From positions 1 through 19,186 of the forward strand of contig JAWQFJ010020084.1 in NCBI GenBank assembly GCA_034096865.1: a DNA stretch of 19,186 nt, given 5' to 3'. The DNA is from Theodoxus fluviatilis. Its lineage: Eukaryota > Mollusca > Gastropoda > Cycloneritida > Neritidae. This document shows positions 10,003 to 18,942 of this stretch, piece after piece; position 1 is the stretch's first letter, and each line of letters opens with the position of its first letter. Position numbers and translations under genes: made by a program. The notes beneath the pieces were generated by a model. The model worked only from the letters and a program-made list of their open reading frames with translations, made no database searches and was not told the origin of the DNA.

Positions 10003-10572
10003 GTAATGGTGTGGAGTTTCCTGTCACGTGCTTCCTGGCACAGAATAACCATTTTCACTTACTTCTCAGCAGTACATACTTTACTGTACTCATCCTCGTT
10101 TTTAGGGTGTTGCTTTTAGAAAATGTTCAAATGTCTCATTTAACGATGTTTAGATTTTCGATCACCCAGCCTCTATTCTGTTGATTTTAGGCAATCTGTT
10201 TAGCGTAAAAACTGATATGTCGGGATCTCAAAACCACCATGATAATTTTTTCAGACTGTGGGTATACCCTCCTACCCCTCCACGAACAAAAGTAGTAGGT
10301 AATCCCCGCACCTAGAGGTTCCAGGGGGCCATCGAGCTAACGTCCAGAGGTCAAACTTAAGCAGTCGAAGAAGGGCTTTCACAAAACGCCTATACATTCG
10401 GTTCATGATGCATACGGGATTGTGGGTAATTTGATGTTAATGGTTGAGCAAGTCTGCTTCTATAGATCCTCTCGCACACTTCCGACTCAAAGCAAGGTAA
10501 TAATGACGTTTTGCCATAGAAGAGTGTTGCACGCAACATGAACATTTTGTCTGAACCAGTTTGTATAAAGGA
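10003..10572. other. Intron 2, first part: no gene seen
   Basis: There is no protein-like ORF, RNA gene or long repeat. The segment 10256-10500 is locally GC-rich and non-repetitive and could be a remnant of an unidentified mobile element. Confidence 0.5.
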
Positions 10573-11050
10573 GACAAGACTGACTGACGGATTAATTACT
10601 AATTGACTGATTAATTAGTGACTGACTGACTGACTGACTGACTAACTGACTGACTGACTGACTGACTGATTGGCTGACCGACCGACCGACCGACCGACCG
10701 ACCGACGGACCAACCGACCGACCGACCGACCGACCGACTGACTGACCGGCTGACTGACTGACTGACTGACTGGCTGGCTCATTGACCGACTCTCTGACTG
10801 ACTAACTGATCGACTGACTCACTGACCAACTGACCGACCGACCGACCAAGCGACCGACCAACTGACAGACTGACAGACTGACCAACTGACCGACTGACTG
10901 ACAGACTGACAGACTGACAGACTGACAGACTGACAGACTGACAGACTGACAGACTGACAGACTGACAGACTGACAGACTGACAGACTGACAGACTGACAG
11001 ACTGACAGACTGACAGACTGACAGACTGACCAACTGACTGACTGACTGTG
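10573..11050. repeat. (GACT)n / (GACC)n / (GACAGACT)n compound array
   Basis: Tandem GACT and GACC blocks run from about 10580 to 10860. A regular 8-bp CTGACAGA array of about 16 units covers roughly 10898-11027, and a short GACT run follows. The antisense frame reads as a Ser-Val-Cys-Gln repeat and is an artefact. Confidence 0.95.
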
Positions 11051-11965
11051 CAGTGGAGGTATCACGCATAGCTGCAATTACACGATATGATAATTAAAAC
11101 CACACGACTGAAACGTACGTGTTGCTTGGAAGAAAGCTTACCATACTATTATTGCTTGAAAGCGAAAACTCTCGCCTTTTCACAGTAGTCGTAGTAATAA
11201 TGTCCAGTTGTATGTTAGAGAAAATAACAGATAAAAAACATCACTATGCTGTTACCGTGGGCGGCAGTCCTTTTTGCAAATGGAAAACTCGGGCTCTGCT
11301 CATTTGCTACGTCAACCTCGCTGGAATCTGATCTATACGATGTGCTTCTAACAGAGCTCAGTAGATCTTGCCTCACGTCGAGTATAAGATATTCTACGTT
11401 GTGGTCACACGACCAAAACACGAAGCTTTTTCCCCCCGATGTACTGTGAATGTTAACATTGGGGGTAATCAAAAAGTCATCTCTTTTTGCTTCTCAGTCA
11501 CAGTGTTCAAGAAAAAATGTCGACGTACATCTGCCCAGTGCACACAATTTGAACCTACCTCACCGAGTATTGACCTCTGACTGCGTGTGTGCACAGGTCG
11601 AGAATACAGAAAAGACGGAGTAGGAGGGCGGGAGATGGGCTGGGTGGAGGGAAATGATATCGAGGATGAAGTAAGGAGTTAAGGAAGTTGCAAATGAAAT
11701 GAGTCAGGAAAGACACTCGCAGTGAAATTTCTAACGTGATTTGTGGAACGCTAACCATCTCTCGATCGTCCATCTTGACAACAAGATTCTGCAACCAGGA
11801 TTACGCCAGATGACGTCAGGAGCCGATATGTGTGAAGAGAGCAGACGAGAGGTGCCTCTGTCATTCCCTTTGCAAACAGAAACTGACGCTTGCCCTGGAT
11901 GAGTGCGATGGGCAAAATGTAAACCTTTGTAAATAGAACTCATTCACCTTTATGTATCGTTTCAG
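11051..11965. other. Intron 2, last part: no gene seen
   Basis: This is about 0.9 kb of non-repetitive sequence leading to the exon 3 acceptor (TATCGTTTCAG). No recognisable domain appears in any frame. The short ORFs overlap on both strands. Confidence 0.5.
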
Positions 11966-12024
11966 CTCACACAGGTGTTTGCGCAAGCTCCTGGTTTTCA
12001 AAGAATCGAGATACTTGGGTTCAG
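11966..12024 (+). CDS. Exon 3: SEA domain, middle (59-bp micro-exon)
   Basis: The acceptor is TATCGTTTCAG and the donor is TTCAG|GTAGGA. The exon enters at phase 0, leaves at phase 2 and encodes LTQVFAQAPGFQRIEILGF plus the first two bases of an Arg codon. It supplies exactly what is missing between exon 2 (ending NYTIL) and exon 4 (starting at R-NGSVIV): the rest of SEA helix 1, the PGF turn and the strand running into the cleavage hairpin. At 59 bp it is too short for ordinary ORF detection. I found it by looking for the missing SEA segment with the required phases, and only this candidate was found in the 10003-13330 interval. Cryptic alternatives cannot be excluded without RNA data. Confidence 0.88.
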
Positions 12025-12242
12025 GTAGGAAGTTGTCTTGCCTCATAAGCGTGAATGGACGTGCTCGTTTTCTACTACGAAGCCGATGCCACGGGCTGAC
12101 CTTTGCACTGACAACTCTTAATGTATCTTACGTATTAGAAAATTCTGAGACATTTGCATAAGTATACGTCAGAGGATTGTGTGAATGGACAGGGCACGCG
12201 TCTAGATAAAATTCTGGAGTTCGCCTGACAATCACCTAGCAG

Positions 12243-12277
12243 ATGGTCAGTGCATCGAGTAATACCGCACTGACCAT
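12243..12277. repeat. Perfect 11-bp inverted repeat (hairpin)
   Basis: ATGGTCAGTGC (12243-12253) and GCACTGACCAT (12267-12277) are exact reverse complements separated by 13 bases. No function is evident. Confidence 0.85.
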
Positions 12278-12541
12278 GGTGTTAATCTCTTCGACAAAGT
12301 GCTTCTTATTTATTATTTTCTCTGCGCGGTTGTACGTAGGGTATTCATGGGCACCACGTACCCGTATGTGACTATGTGTTAGTTTCTCTTTTGAACTATC
12401 TTAATGCTATTCAGGCATGCACAAGACACGGAAAATTCATAAGGTGAGCAGTAAGATTTCATGCCCATCATGGGACCAATCTTTTCGAGTATTCTGGAAT
12501 ATTCTTTCATAAGTCTAATCCCTATAAAATAGAAGCGATCA

Positions 12542-12601
12542 GAAGTCTTATTTCTTTAGTCTCTTCTTTGAAGTTTTATTTCTTTAGTCTCTTCTTTGAA
12601 G
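12542..12601. repeat. 28-bp tandem duplication
   Basis: Two copies of a TTATTTCTTTAGTCTCTTCT-type unit lie at a period of 28 bp, with one mismatch (12547 C versus 12575 T). Confidence 0.9.
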
Positions 12602-13330
12602 AGCGTAATGAAGATCTCTGTGATGATTGCAGCTCTGAGAGGATATACACCTGTCAGGAAAGCCTAACGAGGGACCACAAATGTTGGTGCACTTTAACGC
12701 GCAACATTGCAAGCTTTCTGCGTGAGGATGGAGTCAGTGAAGATGTTGAAAAAACCGAGTAATGTTGAACCTCCTGGATGGACGCTTCGCTATTCGTGCT
12801 GAGTTGTATTGGAGACGCTGGAGTCACACTGAATGGTTGCAGTTCATGTCCGTGAACTCGCTGCAGCAGTAGTCAGGCTGCGACGTAGATTCCAAAAGGG
12901 CTGTGTCACTCTTACATGAGACAGTCTCTGCTGCTCGACATCTGCCAAAGTGCAAGACCATTTAATCCATGCGTAGTGCCACTCGCTCGACATGTGATTC
13001 AGGACTGTCTCTTTCGGGTAGGATATCACCCCATCAGGCGGAGGAGCTCCAGATATTACAGTTTCTTTACCCTCTGTGCTTGTATTTCTCTTCCTCAGTA
13101 GCATGAGAAAGCAGATCGGTGATACTATCATTATGAAAAAACTTGAAAGTTGTTACAGACCCACAGCCTAGCACTGTGAAAAGTTAATTTATATTATTTC
13201 ACATCATACCTCCGTATTTATCTCGATTCATGCTGCTTAAAAATTTTGAAACATACTGTGGGTTGTCATTGTTAAGTCTATATGTGTTCTCTGTTTTAAT
13301 ATTTTATGAGACTCTTTCTTTCTTTTGCAG

Positions 13331-13488
13331 GAATGGCAGCGTAATCGTTCAATACAAAGTACATTCTGCGGTAAATCCTGACAAAACCGACAGTTTTGTG
13401 GATTTCTTGAACCACACGACAGAACAAAATCTCACAGGCATCTTTGGAAGTGCTGCAGAACTGAATATGACTAACACACTTCTTGAAG
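13331..13488 (+). CDS. Exon 4: SEA domain, cleavage hairpin and C-terminal half
   Basis: The acceptor is TTCTTTTGCAG and the donor is GAAG|GTACCT. The first base completes Arg (AG|G), followed by NGSVIVQYKV. This is the SEA turn in which Gly-Ser (13335-13340) is the usual self-cleavage bond of G|SVVV-type domains. Here the motif is GSVIV, which keeps the essential Gly-Ser and the beta-branched strand. The rest (VNPDKTDSFVDFLNHTTEQ...) forms helix 2 and the last strand. NGS, NHT, NLT and NMT are potential N-glycosylation sequons. The exon ends at phase 1, and its split codon g|tc (Val) joins exon 5. The frame reads into a stop six bases past the donor if not spliced, which supports the exon boundary. 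Confidence 0.9.
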
Positions 13489-13650
13489 GTACCTGACGCT
13501 TTTCTGCTGTGTTGGTTATTTCACCCACACATACAAGCGCCTTTTATATTCCAAGACAAATTGTCCAACAACCTCGTCATGGGGTTTGAGTTCCGTCAAG
13601 CCTCAACTCTTCATTGCTGCACCTTTGATACCTTGCCTTCGTTCGACCAT
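13489..13650. other. Start of intron 4
   Basis: This is short unique sequence between the exon 4 donor and the 55-bp satellite. No gene is seen. Confidence 0.5.
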
Positions 13651-14413
13651 TGGCGAGAGATAAGGCTTTATTCAGTGTGGCACATAATTTACCATGCGTT
13701 CTTGTTGGCGAAAGATAGGACTTTATTCAGTGTGACACATAATTTACCATGCGTTCTTGTTGGCGAGAGATATAAATGTATTCAGTGTGACACATAATTT
13801 ACCATGTGTTCTTGTTGGCGAGAGATAGGACTTTATTCAGTGTGACACATAATTTACCATGCATTCTTGTTGGCGATAGATAGGACTTTATTCAATGTCA
13901 CACATAATTTACCATGCGTTCTTGTTGGCGAAAGATAGGACTTTATTCAGTGTGACACATAATTTACCATGCGTTCTTGTTGGCGAGAGATAGAACTTTA
14001 TTCAGTGTGACACATAATTTACCATGCGTTCTTGTTGGCGAGAGATAGAACTTTATTCAGTGTGACACATAATTTACCATGCGTTCTTGTTGGCGAGAGA
14101 TATGACTTTATTCAGTGTGACACATAATTTACCATGCGTTCTTGTTGGCGAGAGATAGGACTTTATTCAGTGTGACACATAATTTACCATGCGTTCTTGT
14201 TGGCGAGAGATATAAATTTATTCAGTGTGACACATAATTTACCATCCGTTCTTGTTGGCGTGAGATAGGACTTTTTTCAGTGTGACACATAATTTACCAT
14301 CCGTTCTTGTTGGCGTGAGATAGGACTTTTTTCAGTGTGACACATAATTTACCATGCGTTCTTGTTGGCGAGAGATAGGACTTTATTCAGGATTTACCAT
14401 GCGTTCTTGTTGG
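13651..14413. repeat. 55-bp minisatellite, about 13 copies plus a deleted last copy
   Basis: The unit begins TGGCGAGAGATAGGACTTTA and contains CACATAATTTACCATGCG. The CACATAATTT block recurs every 55 bp at 13681, 13736, 13791 and so on to 14341, and a copy lacking part of the unit closes the array. Most copies differ by only one to four bases. Two adjacent copies near 14241-14345 share the same variants (CCGTTC, GTGAGA, TTTTTT), showing recent local duplication. TTCGACCA (13642-13649) and its reverse complement TGGTCGAA (14411-14418) lie at the two edges. Confidence 0.96.
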
Positions 14414-14418
14414 TCGAA

Positions 14419-14800
14419 AAAAGTAAATACTGAATCGACAAATGTCATTATTCGTTGTTGAATAATTTTTCAGACTTGTAGAAAGATTTCAAACAAAACA
14501 AAGCAAATGAAGCAAATTAATGACCAAAATTACATGACAAAGAAGGCCTTTTATTACATTTAATTAAAGTTTTAAGGTCAAGCAAATTGTATGTTTGTAA
14601 CGCGTGTTGTGTCATTTTTTTCACACACTAAGAAATGAATCATTTGCATTAATTCAACGGAGATTGATGCAGAAGAAATACATTATTGGTTAGATATATG
14701 CAACAGAAGTCACATTTTGAACTGCACAATCAGCAACGTTTATTACTAATCTTGTTACTTTGTCCAGAAAATGTTCTAAAGTTGATTTCTGTTTGTTTCT
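14419..14800. other. Intron 4, AT-rich segment
   Basis: This is AT-rich non-repetitive sequence between the 55-bp satellite and the CATT array. No gene is seen. Confidence 0.5.
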
Positions 14801-15085
14801 CATTCATTCATTCATTCATTCATTCATTCATTCATTCATTCATTCATTCATTCATTCATTCATTCATTCATTCATTCATTCATTCATTCATTCATTCATT
14901 CATTCATTCATTCGTTCGTTCATTCATTCAATCATTCATTCATTCATTCATTCATTCATTCATGCATTTATTCATTCATGCATTCATTCATTCATTCATT
15001 CATTCTTCATTCATTCGTTCGTTCGTTCATTCATTATCGGCACATCCTTTCACACATTCTTCATTCAATCATTCATTCTGCCACC
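14801..15085. repeat. (CATT)n microsatellite
   Basis: About 28 uninterrupted CATT units (14801-14912) are followed by degenerate ones (GTTC, AATC, GCATT) to about 15085. The Phe-Ile-His-Ser repeat frame is an artefact that runs into exon 5 by chance. Confidence 0.96.
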
Positions 15086-15148
15086 CTGTTTCATGTTTCA
15101 CTATTTCAGTCATGCAAGTCTTCTTATTTTTTTCCATTCCGTGCACAG

Positions 15149-15302
15149 TCAGGCAAATGATCGACCGCTTGAACAAAAGCAGCGTTGATCGCTGTGACGT
15201 GGGCTACGAGTTGTCCAAGGGGAGGTGTAAACACAAGTGCGTCGGCGTAGACTGTGGTCACGGGAAGTGCGTCATTCTGCGCTCAGGAGACCGGTTGTGC
15301 GA
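15149..15302 (+). CDS. Exon 5: SEA-EGF linker and most of the EGF-like domain
   Basis: The acceptor is TTCCGTGCACAG and the donor is GCGA|GTATGT. After the split Val codon comes RQMIDRLNKSS, probably the end of the SEA domain and the linker, then RCDVGYELSKGRC and the EGF-like cysteines. Together with exon 6 the spacing of the last six cysteines is C-x4-C-x4-C-x9-C-x-C-x12-C, with HGKC near the third and YSGQTC at the sixth. This is a good EGF-like pattern. Two extra cysteines, in DRC and GRC, sit just before it. EGF-like modules next to SEA are typical of membrane mucins. The exon ends at phase 2 (ga|g, Glu). The frame on the left is open through the CATT array, but that part is intronic. 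Confidence 0.87.
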
Positions 15303-15352
15303 GTATGTACACACTTTCTTTCAGGGACTGTACTTGTTGCCACCTCCTCTTT

Positions 15353-15510
15353 GTCATGACCAAAAAAACACACACACACAAAACATTCAGCCAAACATAG
15401 AACGTTCGATAGATAACTATATATAAGGAATGTGACGTTAGGTCTATTAATATTGACCAATAGAATTATCAACGAACGTTCTATGTTTGCCAAATGTTTT
15501 TCGTCATGAC
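15353..15510. repeat. Fold-back element A (imperfect inverted repeat, 158 bp)
   Basis: GTCATGAC at each end (15353-15360 and 15503-15510) and a perfect 17-bp core (15392-15408 against 15473-15489) form a long imperfect stem. The left arm contains a short CA-repeat insertion. An inner TCTATT/AATAGA pair extends the fold. It may be a small MITE-like element; no transposase is seen. Confidence 0.82.
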
Positions 15511-15579
15511 ACGCCTTTGTAATGGCGACAGATTCTGGGGATATCCTAGCTTGCACAGATATGCGTTTTGCGGACACGA

Positions 15580-15709
15580 GGAAAGCAAGGATCTCGCGAG
15601 GATTAGGCCGGTGTCAATATGTGTCAACATTAGATAGCCTTTACATCTGCAACTATCAATGTTGACACGTATTGACACCGGCCTAGTTCTTGCGAGATCC
15701 TTGCTTTCC
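15580..15709. repeat. Fold-back element B (near-perfect 57-bp inverted repeat, 15-base loop)
   Basis: The left arm 15580-15637 and the right arm 15653-15709 are reverse complements apart from four positions and one unpaired A. All four differences would be G-U wobbles in plus-strand RNA. It lies in intron 5, and its transcript would form a long hairpin. Confidence 0.9.
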
Positions 15710-16293
15710 TTGCATCTATGCAACGCAGGAAAGTTGAAAATCCGGTAGATGATTTCGAAAATGCTTTCCTAGTCTACTTGATACACCGCAGCGGACAGTA
15801 TCCATAGAACAGTCAGTAGCTGACAAGTCCTTGCTCTCACCTTCAAACACTGTACTTCTCTTTCGGAATTCAGTTTTTGAGGTCAAACTGACCTGGAGGA
15901 TTCGCTGCAATTGTAGCTCTAGCTTGCTCTCGCCGTTATGTACTCTCCAGAGTGCTTCTGGAATGACGAGGAATAATCAAGAGGAAACTAGGTCACATAG
16001 AATGGCGTAGAATGACGTCATGAGATACTTTAATCTATACAGTTTCGCAGGGAGCTACCCATCATATAAGCTGGAGGGGGAGAGGGGAGGGGGGAGGGGG
16101 GGGAGGGTCGAAAGAATGGGAAAACTTCCACAAGGCCATAGAATATTTCTAACACAACAGGAAGCAATAATTAAATATGCTCGTTTTATATGGCAACTCT
16201 TATTCTATTTCTGGATTGCATTTTGGTTTACACATTACTTCAGATTAATGGGTTAAAAGATCAATCCTTTACAATAGGATCAGCAGCAGCAGA
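15710..16293. other. Intron 5, middle part
   Basis: No gene is seen. A G-rich stretch at about 16074-16108 has several runs of four to eight guanines and could form a quadruplex on the plus strand. Confidence 0.55.
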
Positions 16294-17172
16294 ATGAGGA
16301 TGAGAGTGAGGATGATGAGGAGGAGGAGAAAGAGGACGAGGAGGACGTGGAGGACGAGGAGGACGTGGAGGACGAGGAGGACGAGGAGGACGAGGAGGAC
16401 GAGGAGGACGAGGAGGACGAGGAGGACGAGGAGGAGGAGGAGGAGGAGGAGGAGGAGGAGGAGGAGGAGGAGGAGGAGGAGGAGGAGGAGGACGAGGTGG
16501 ACGAGGAGGACGAGGAGGACGAGGAGGACGGAGGAGGAGGAGGAGGAGGAGGAGGAGGAGGAGGAGGAGGAGGAGGAGGAGGAGGAGGAGGAGGGAGGAG
16601 GAGGAGGAGGAGGAGGAGGAGGAGGAGGAGGAGGACGAGGAGGAGGAGGACGAGGACGAGGAGGAGGAGGACGAGGAGGACGAGGACGAGGAGGAGGAGG
16701 AGGAGGAGGAGGAGGAGGAGAGGAGGAGGAGGAGGAGGAGGAGGAGGAGGAGGAGGAGGAGGACGAGGAGGACGAGGAGGAGGAGGACGAGGAGGAGGAG
16801 GAGGAGGAGGACGAGGAGGACGAGGAGGAGGAGGAGGGAGGAGGAGGAGGAGGAGGAGGAGGAGGAGGAGGAGGAGGAGGAGGAGGAGGAGGAGATGGAG
16901 GAGGAGGAGGAGAAGGACGACGACGACGACGACGACAATGACGACGACGACGACGAAGACGAAGAGGATGACCACGACAAGGAGGGCGACGACGACAATG
17001 AAGACGACGACGACGAGGAGGGGGACGACTAGGAGGAAGGGGACGATGACGACAAGGAGGACAACGACGACGATAAGAAGGACAACGACGACAACAAGAA
17101 GGACGACGACGACGATGACGACGACGATGACAACGACGAGGTGGACTACGGCAGCGACGACGAGGAGGAGGT
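16294..17172. repeat. (GAG/GAC)n trinucleotide array, about 0.85 kb
   Basis: The first 600 bp are almost pure purine on the plus strand: (GGA)n blocks alternating with GACGAGGAG-type 9-mers. From about 16915 the array changes to GAC/GAT/AAC triplets. It ends about 25 bp before the exon 6 acceptor. All three plus frames (poly-Glu/Asp, poly-Gly and poly-Arg) and the minus frames (poly-Ser, poly-Leu and poly-Pro) are open because of the triplet period. That is not evidence of coding. Confidence 0.96.
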
Positions 17173-17195
17173 AAATACAGTATATGTATTTCCAG

Positions 17196-17387
17196 GTGCA
17201 ATGAAGACGACGGTGTGATCTACAGCGGCCAGACCTGCGGCATTTCCATAGAGAAGCTGAAGCTTCCTTTGTCCACCGTCATCGGCATCGCTGCCGGAGG
17301 AGGAGGGGGAATCATCCTCATTTTCATCGTCGTCATCGTCATCACCCAACGCCGCAAAAACCAATCAGATGACAAAAAAGAACCATC
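17196..17387 (+). CDS. Exon 6: end of EGF-like domain, transmembrane helix, start of cytoplasmic tail (3' boundary uncertain)
   Basis: The acceptor is TATATGTATTTCCAG. The first base completes Glu, and CNEDDGVIYSGQTC closes the EGF-like domain. After a short stalk (ISIEKLKLP) comes a membrane helix, TVIGIAAGGGGGIILIFIVV plus IVIT. QRRKNQSDDKKE follows, the basic stop-transfer expected on the cytoplasmic side of a type I protein. A run of five glycines lies inside the helix, encoded by a GGA/GGG stretch. I place the end at a weak donor, C|GTTTGT at 17388, because the following sequence is pyrimidine-rich. The frame stays open to a TAG at 17470-17472, so a terminal exon with 28 further residues remains possible. 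I see no convincing AATAAA soon after that stop. Confidence 0.82.
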
Positions 17388-17960
17388 GTTTGTTCTATTT
17401 CTCTTTTTCTCGGGGACGCATTTATGTGCATCACGTTTTTCTTCTAAACTGTTCCGTCGTTTCCCTCCATAGATTTCAAAATGAAATTGATTTTGTTTGG
17501 GGTATGTTGTCATCCTTCGAGCCTTAAAGTACGTTAGCACACGATTAGGTATGAGTCCAGATAGGGATAAGGACTTTAACACCAATGAAGAAGACGTGAT
17601 GGTGGTTGATGTTGTTTTACTAATCCTAACTACAGAGGTGATACAAATTTTGGCTGAAAATGCTCATCTTCTTATACACAATTCAGTATTCAAAACCGCT
17701 GGTGTTTACGCTTGGTCATTCGGCTACTCTCCCCATCACCTCACACTCTCTCAGTCCCTTGGGGAGCATGCGACTAGATTCAGACCTCAAGTGTACCCGG
17801 TTTTACTCCTGGGTGGGGAGAAGCACTATGAGCTAAGCACCACTCATGGGTGCAGCTGAAGGATTCCATTGAGTATCAAACACGACAAATACGTGTCGAA
17901 TGCTTTTTCAAAACATTATAAACAACTTTGAAGGGATAAGAAGTTCTTTGCTTTGAGGTT
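17388..17960. other. Downstream of exon 6: no convincing exon
   Basis: The pyrimidine-rich beginning looks intronic. The segment about 17715-17865 has a compact look with short inverted motifs (CTCCCC/GGGGAG and ACCCGG/CTGGGT) and could be a dispersed repeat. A 120-codon frame (17497-17859) over it has no recognisable domain. Confidence 0.5.
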
Positions 17961-18077
17961 GGACGATGTGCGAGGCGCAGTGTCGTGGTTCTATCTCTGG
18001 GACGATGTGCGAGGCGCAGTGTCGTGGTTCTATCTCTGGGACGATGTGCGAGGCGCAGTGTCGTGGTTCTATCTCTG
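17961..18077 (+). repeat. Three perfect copies of a 39-bp repeat
   Basis: The units at 17961-17999, 18000-18038 and 18039-18077 are identical and begin GGACGATGTGCGAGGCGCAG. The period is a multiple of three, so one frame reads as a 13-residue repeat (MCEAQCRGSISGT), but no splice context or family supports coding. Confidence 0.95.
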
Positions 18078-18304
18078 GGACGGGGAAAATCTGGGTTTAT
18101 TTGAAAACATTTCCAAATATTGAGAGTCTCATTTGTGGTAGAAGAAATGACCGTGGTGGTGGAGAAGAAGATTCTGATGTGGTGACGATGATGATAATCA
18201 GCACAGAGGCTGTAGTGTGTTTAGTGGTGGTAGAGGAGGTGACCATGAATTGAATACTGTGACATTACAGGCTTGCATGATAGAGTAAAATGCTGATGTA
18301 TCAA

Positions 18305-18942
18305 TAGGTGGTGGTGATGGCGATGGTGGTGGTGGTGATGGTTGTGGTGGTGATGGCGATGGTGGTGGTGGTGATGGTGGTGGTTGTGGTGGTGTTGGGG
18401 ATGGTGATGGTGGTGGTAGTGGTGTTAAGGGCGATGGTAGTAGTGGTGGTGGTGGTTGTGGTGGTGGTGGTGAGGGTGATGGTGGTGGTGAAAGTGATGG
18501 TGGTGGTTAAGGGGATGGTTGTGTAAATGAAGTTAGTGGTGGTGTAATTGGTTGTGGTGGTGGTGGTGGTGGCGGTGATTTTGTTGGCATGTTGTGGTGG
18601 TTGTTGTGGTGGTGGTGGCGGCGGTGGTCGTGGTGATAGTGGTGATGGTGGTGTTAGCGTACTGTGGTGTTGATGGCACTGGTGGAGTTGGCATGTTGTG
18701 GTGGTAGTGGTTGTGGTGGTGACGGTAGTAGTGGCGGTGGTGGTGGCGATGGTTATGGTGATGGTGATTGCGTGGGTGGGGGAGGTGGTGGGTGGCGTGT
18801 TGTGGTGGTGAAGTGAATGAAATTGGTGGTGGTGATTATGGTGGTGGTGGTGGTGATGATAGTGGTGATGGTGGTGTCTGTGGTGGAGGTGGTGGTGGTG
18901 GTGGATGGTGATGGAGGTGAATATGATGGTGGTGAGTGTTGT
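18305..18942. repeat. Degenerate (GGT/GAT/TGG)n array
   Basis: This is about 0.64 kb of G/T-rich trinucleotide repeats, such as GGTGGTGAT and GTTGTGGTGG, with many substitutions. The Val/Met-rich frames across it are artefacts. Confidence 0.92.

Larger units (their letters stand above)
12025..13330. other. Intron 3: mostly unremarkable
   Basis: The donor is GTAGGA and the acceptor is TTCTTTTGCAG. No gene is seen. The interval holds a short perfect hairpin (12243-12277) and a 28-bp tandem duplication (12542-12601), described separately. The remaining sequence shows nothing recognisable. Confidence 0.6.
1..17472 (+). other. Gene model: transmembrane mucin-like protein (Ser/Thr stalk, SEA, EGF, TM), partial at both ends
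   Basis: Six exons on the plus strand join with matching phases. The junctions 1152/9884 (phase 1), 10002/11966 (phase 0), 12024/13331 (phase 2), 13488/15149 (phase 1) and 15302/17196 (phase 2) all have GT donors and AG acceptors and keep one frame. The predicted protein has a Ser/Thr/Pro-rich stalk, a SEA domain, an EGF-like domain, a transmembrane helix and a short basic juxtamembrane tail. That order resembles membrane mucins such as the MUC3/12/13/17 type, which form the glycocalyx on epithelial surfaces. The similarity is of architecture, so I assign no orthologue or symbol. The signal peptide and promoter would lie upstream of the window, and the cytoplasmic end was not resolved. The introns hold a LINE and many simple repeats. 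Confidence 0.85.

Noticed and set aside
10779..11077. Ser-Val-Cys-Gln repeat ORFs on the minus strand
   Set aside because: They are translations of the 8-bp GACAGACT array.
11811..11818. TGACGTCA, and again at 16013-16020, as cAMP-response elements
   Set aside because: These are single 8-base palindromes inside introns with no promoter context, and such matches are expected by chance.
13651..14413. Possible CRISPR array
   Set aside because: The units are contiguous tandem repeats with no unique spacers, in eukaryotic DNA.
14686..15426. 246-codon ORF with a Phe-Ile-His-Ser repeat running into the EGF exon
   Set aside because: The repeat is the CATT array. Only the part from 15149, after a good acceptor, is coding. 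The join with the array frame is chance.
16261..17201. Long ORFs on both strands rich in Glu/Asp, Gly, Arg, Ser, Leu or Pro
   Set aside because: They are open only because the array has a three-base period without stop triplets. All frames are open at once and have no unique sequence.
17497..17859. 120-codon ORF downstream of exon 6
   Set aside because: It has no domain, no splice context and no start context, and it overlaps a segment that looks like a dispersed repeat.
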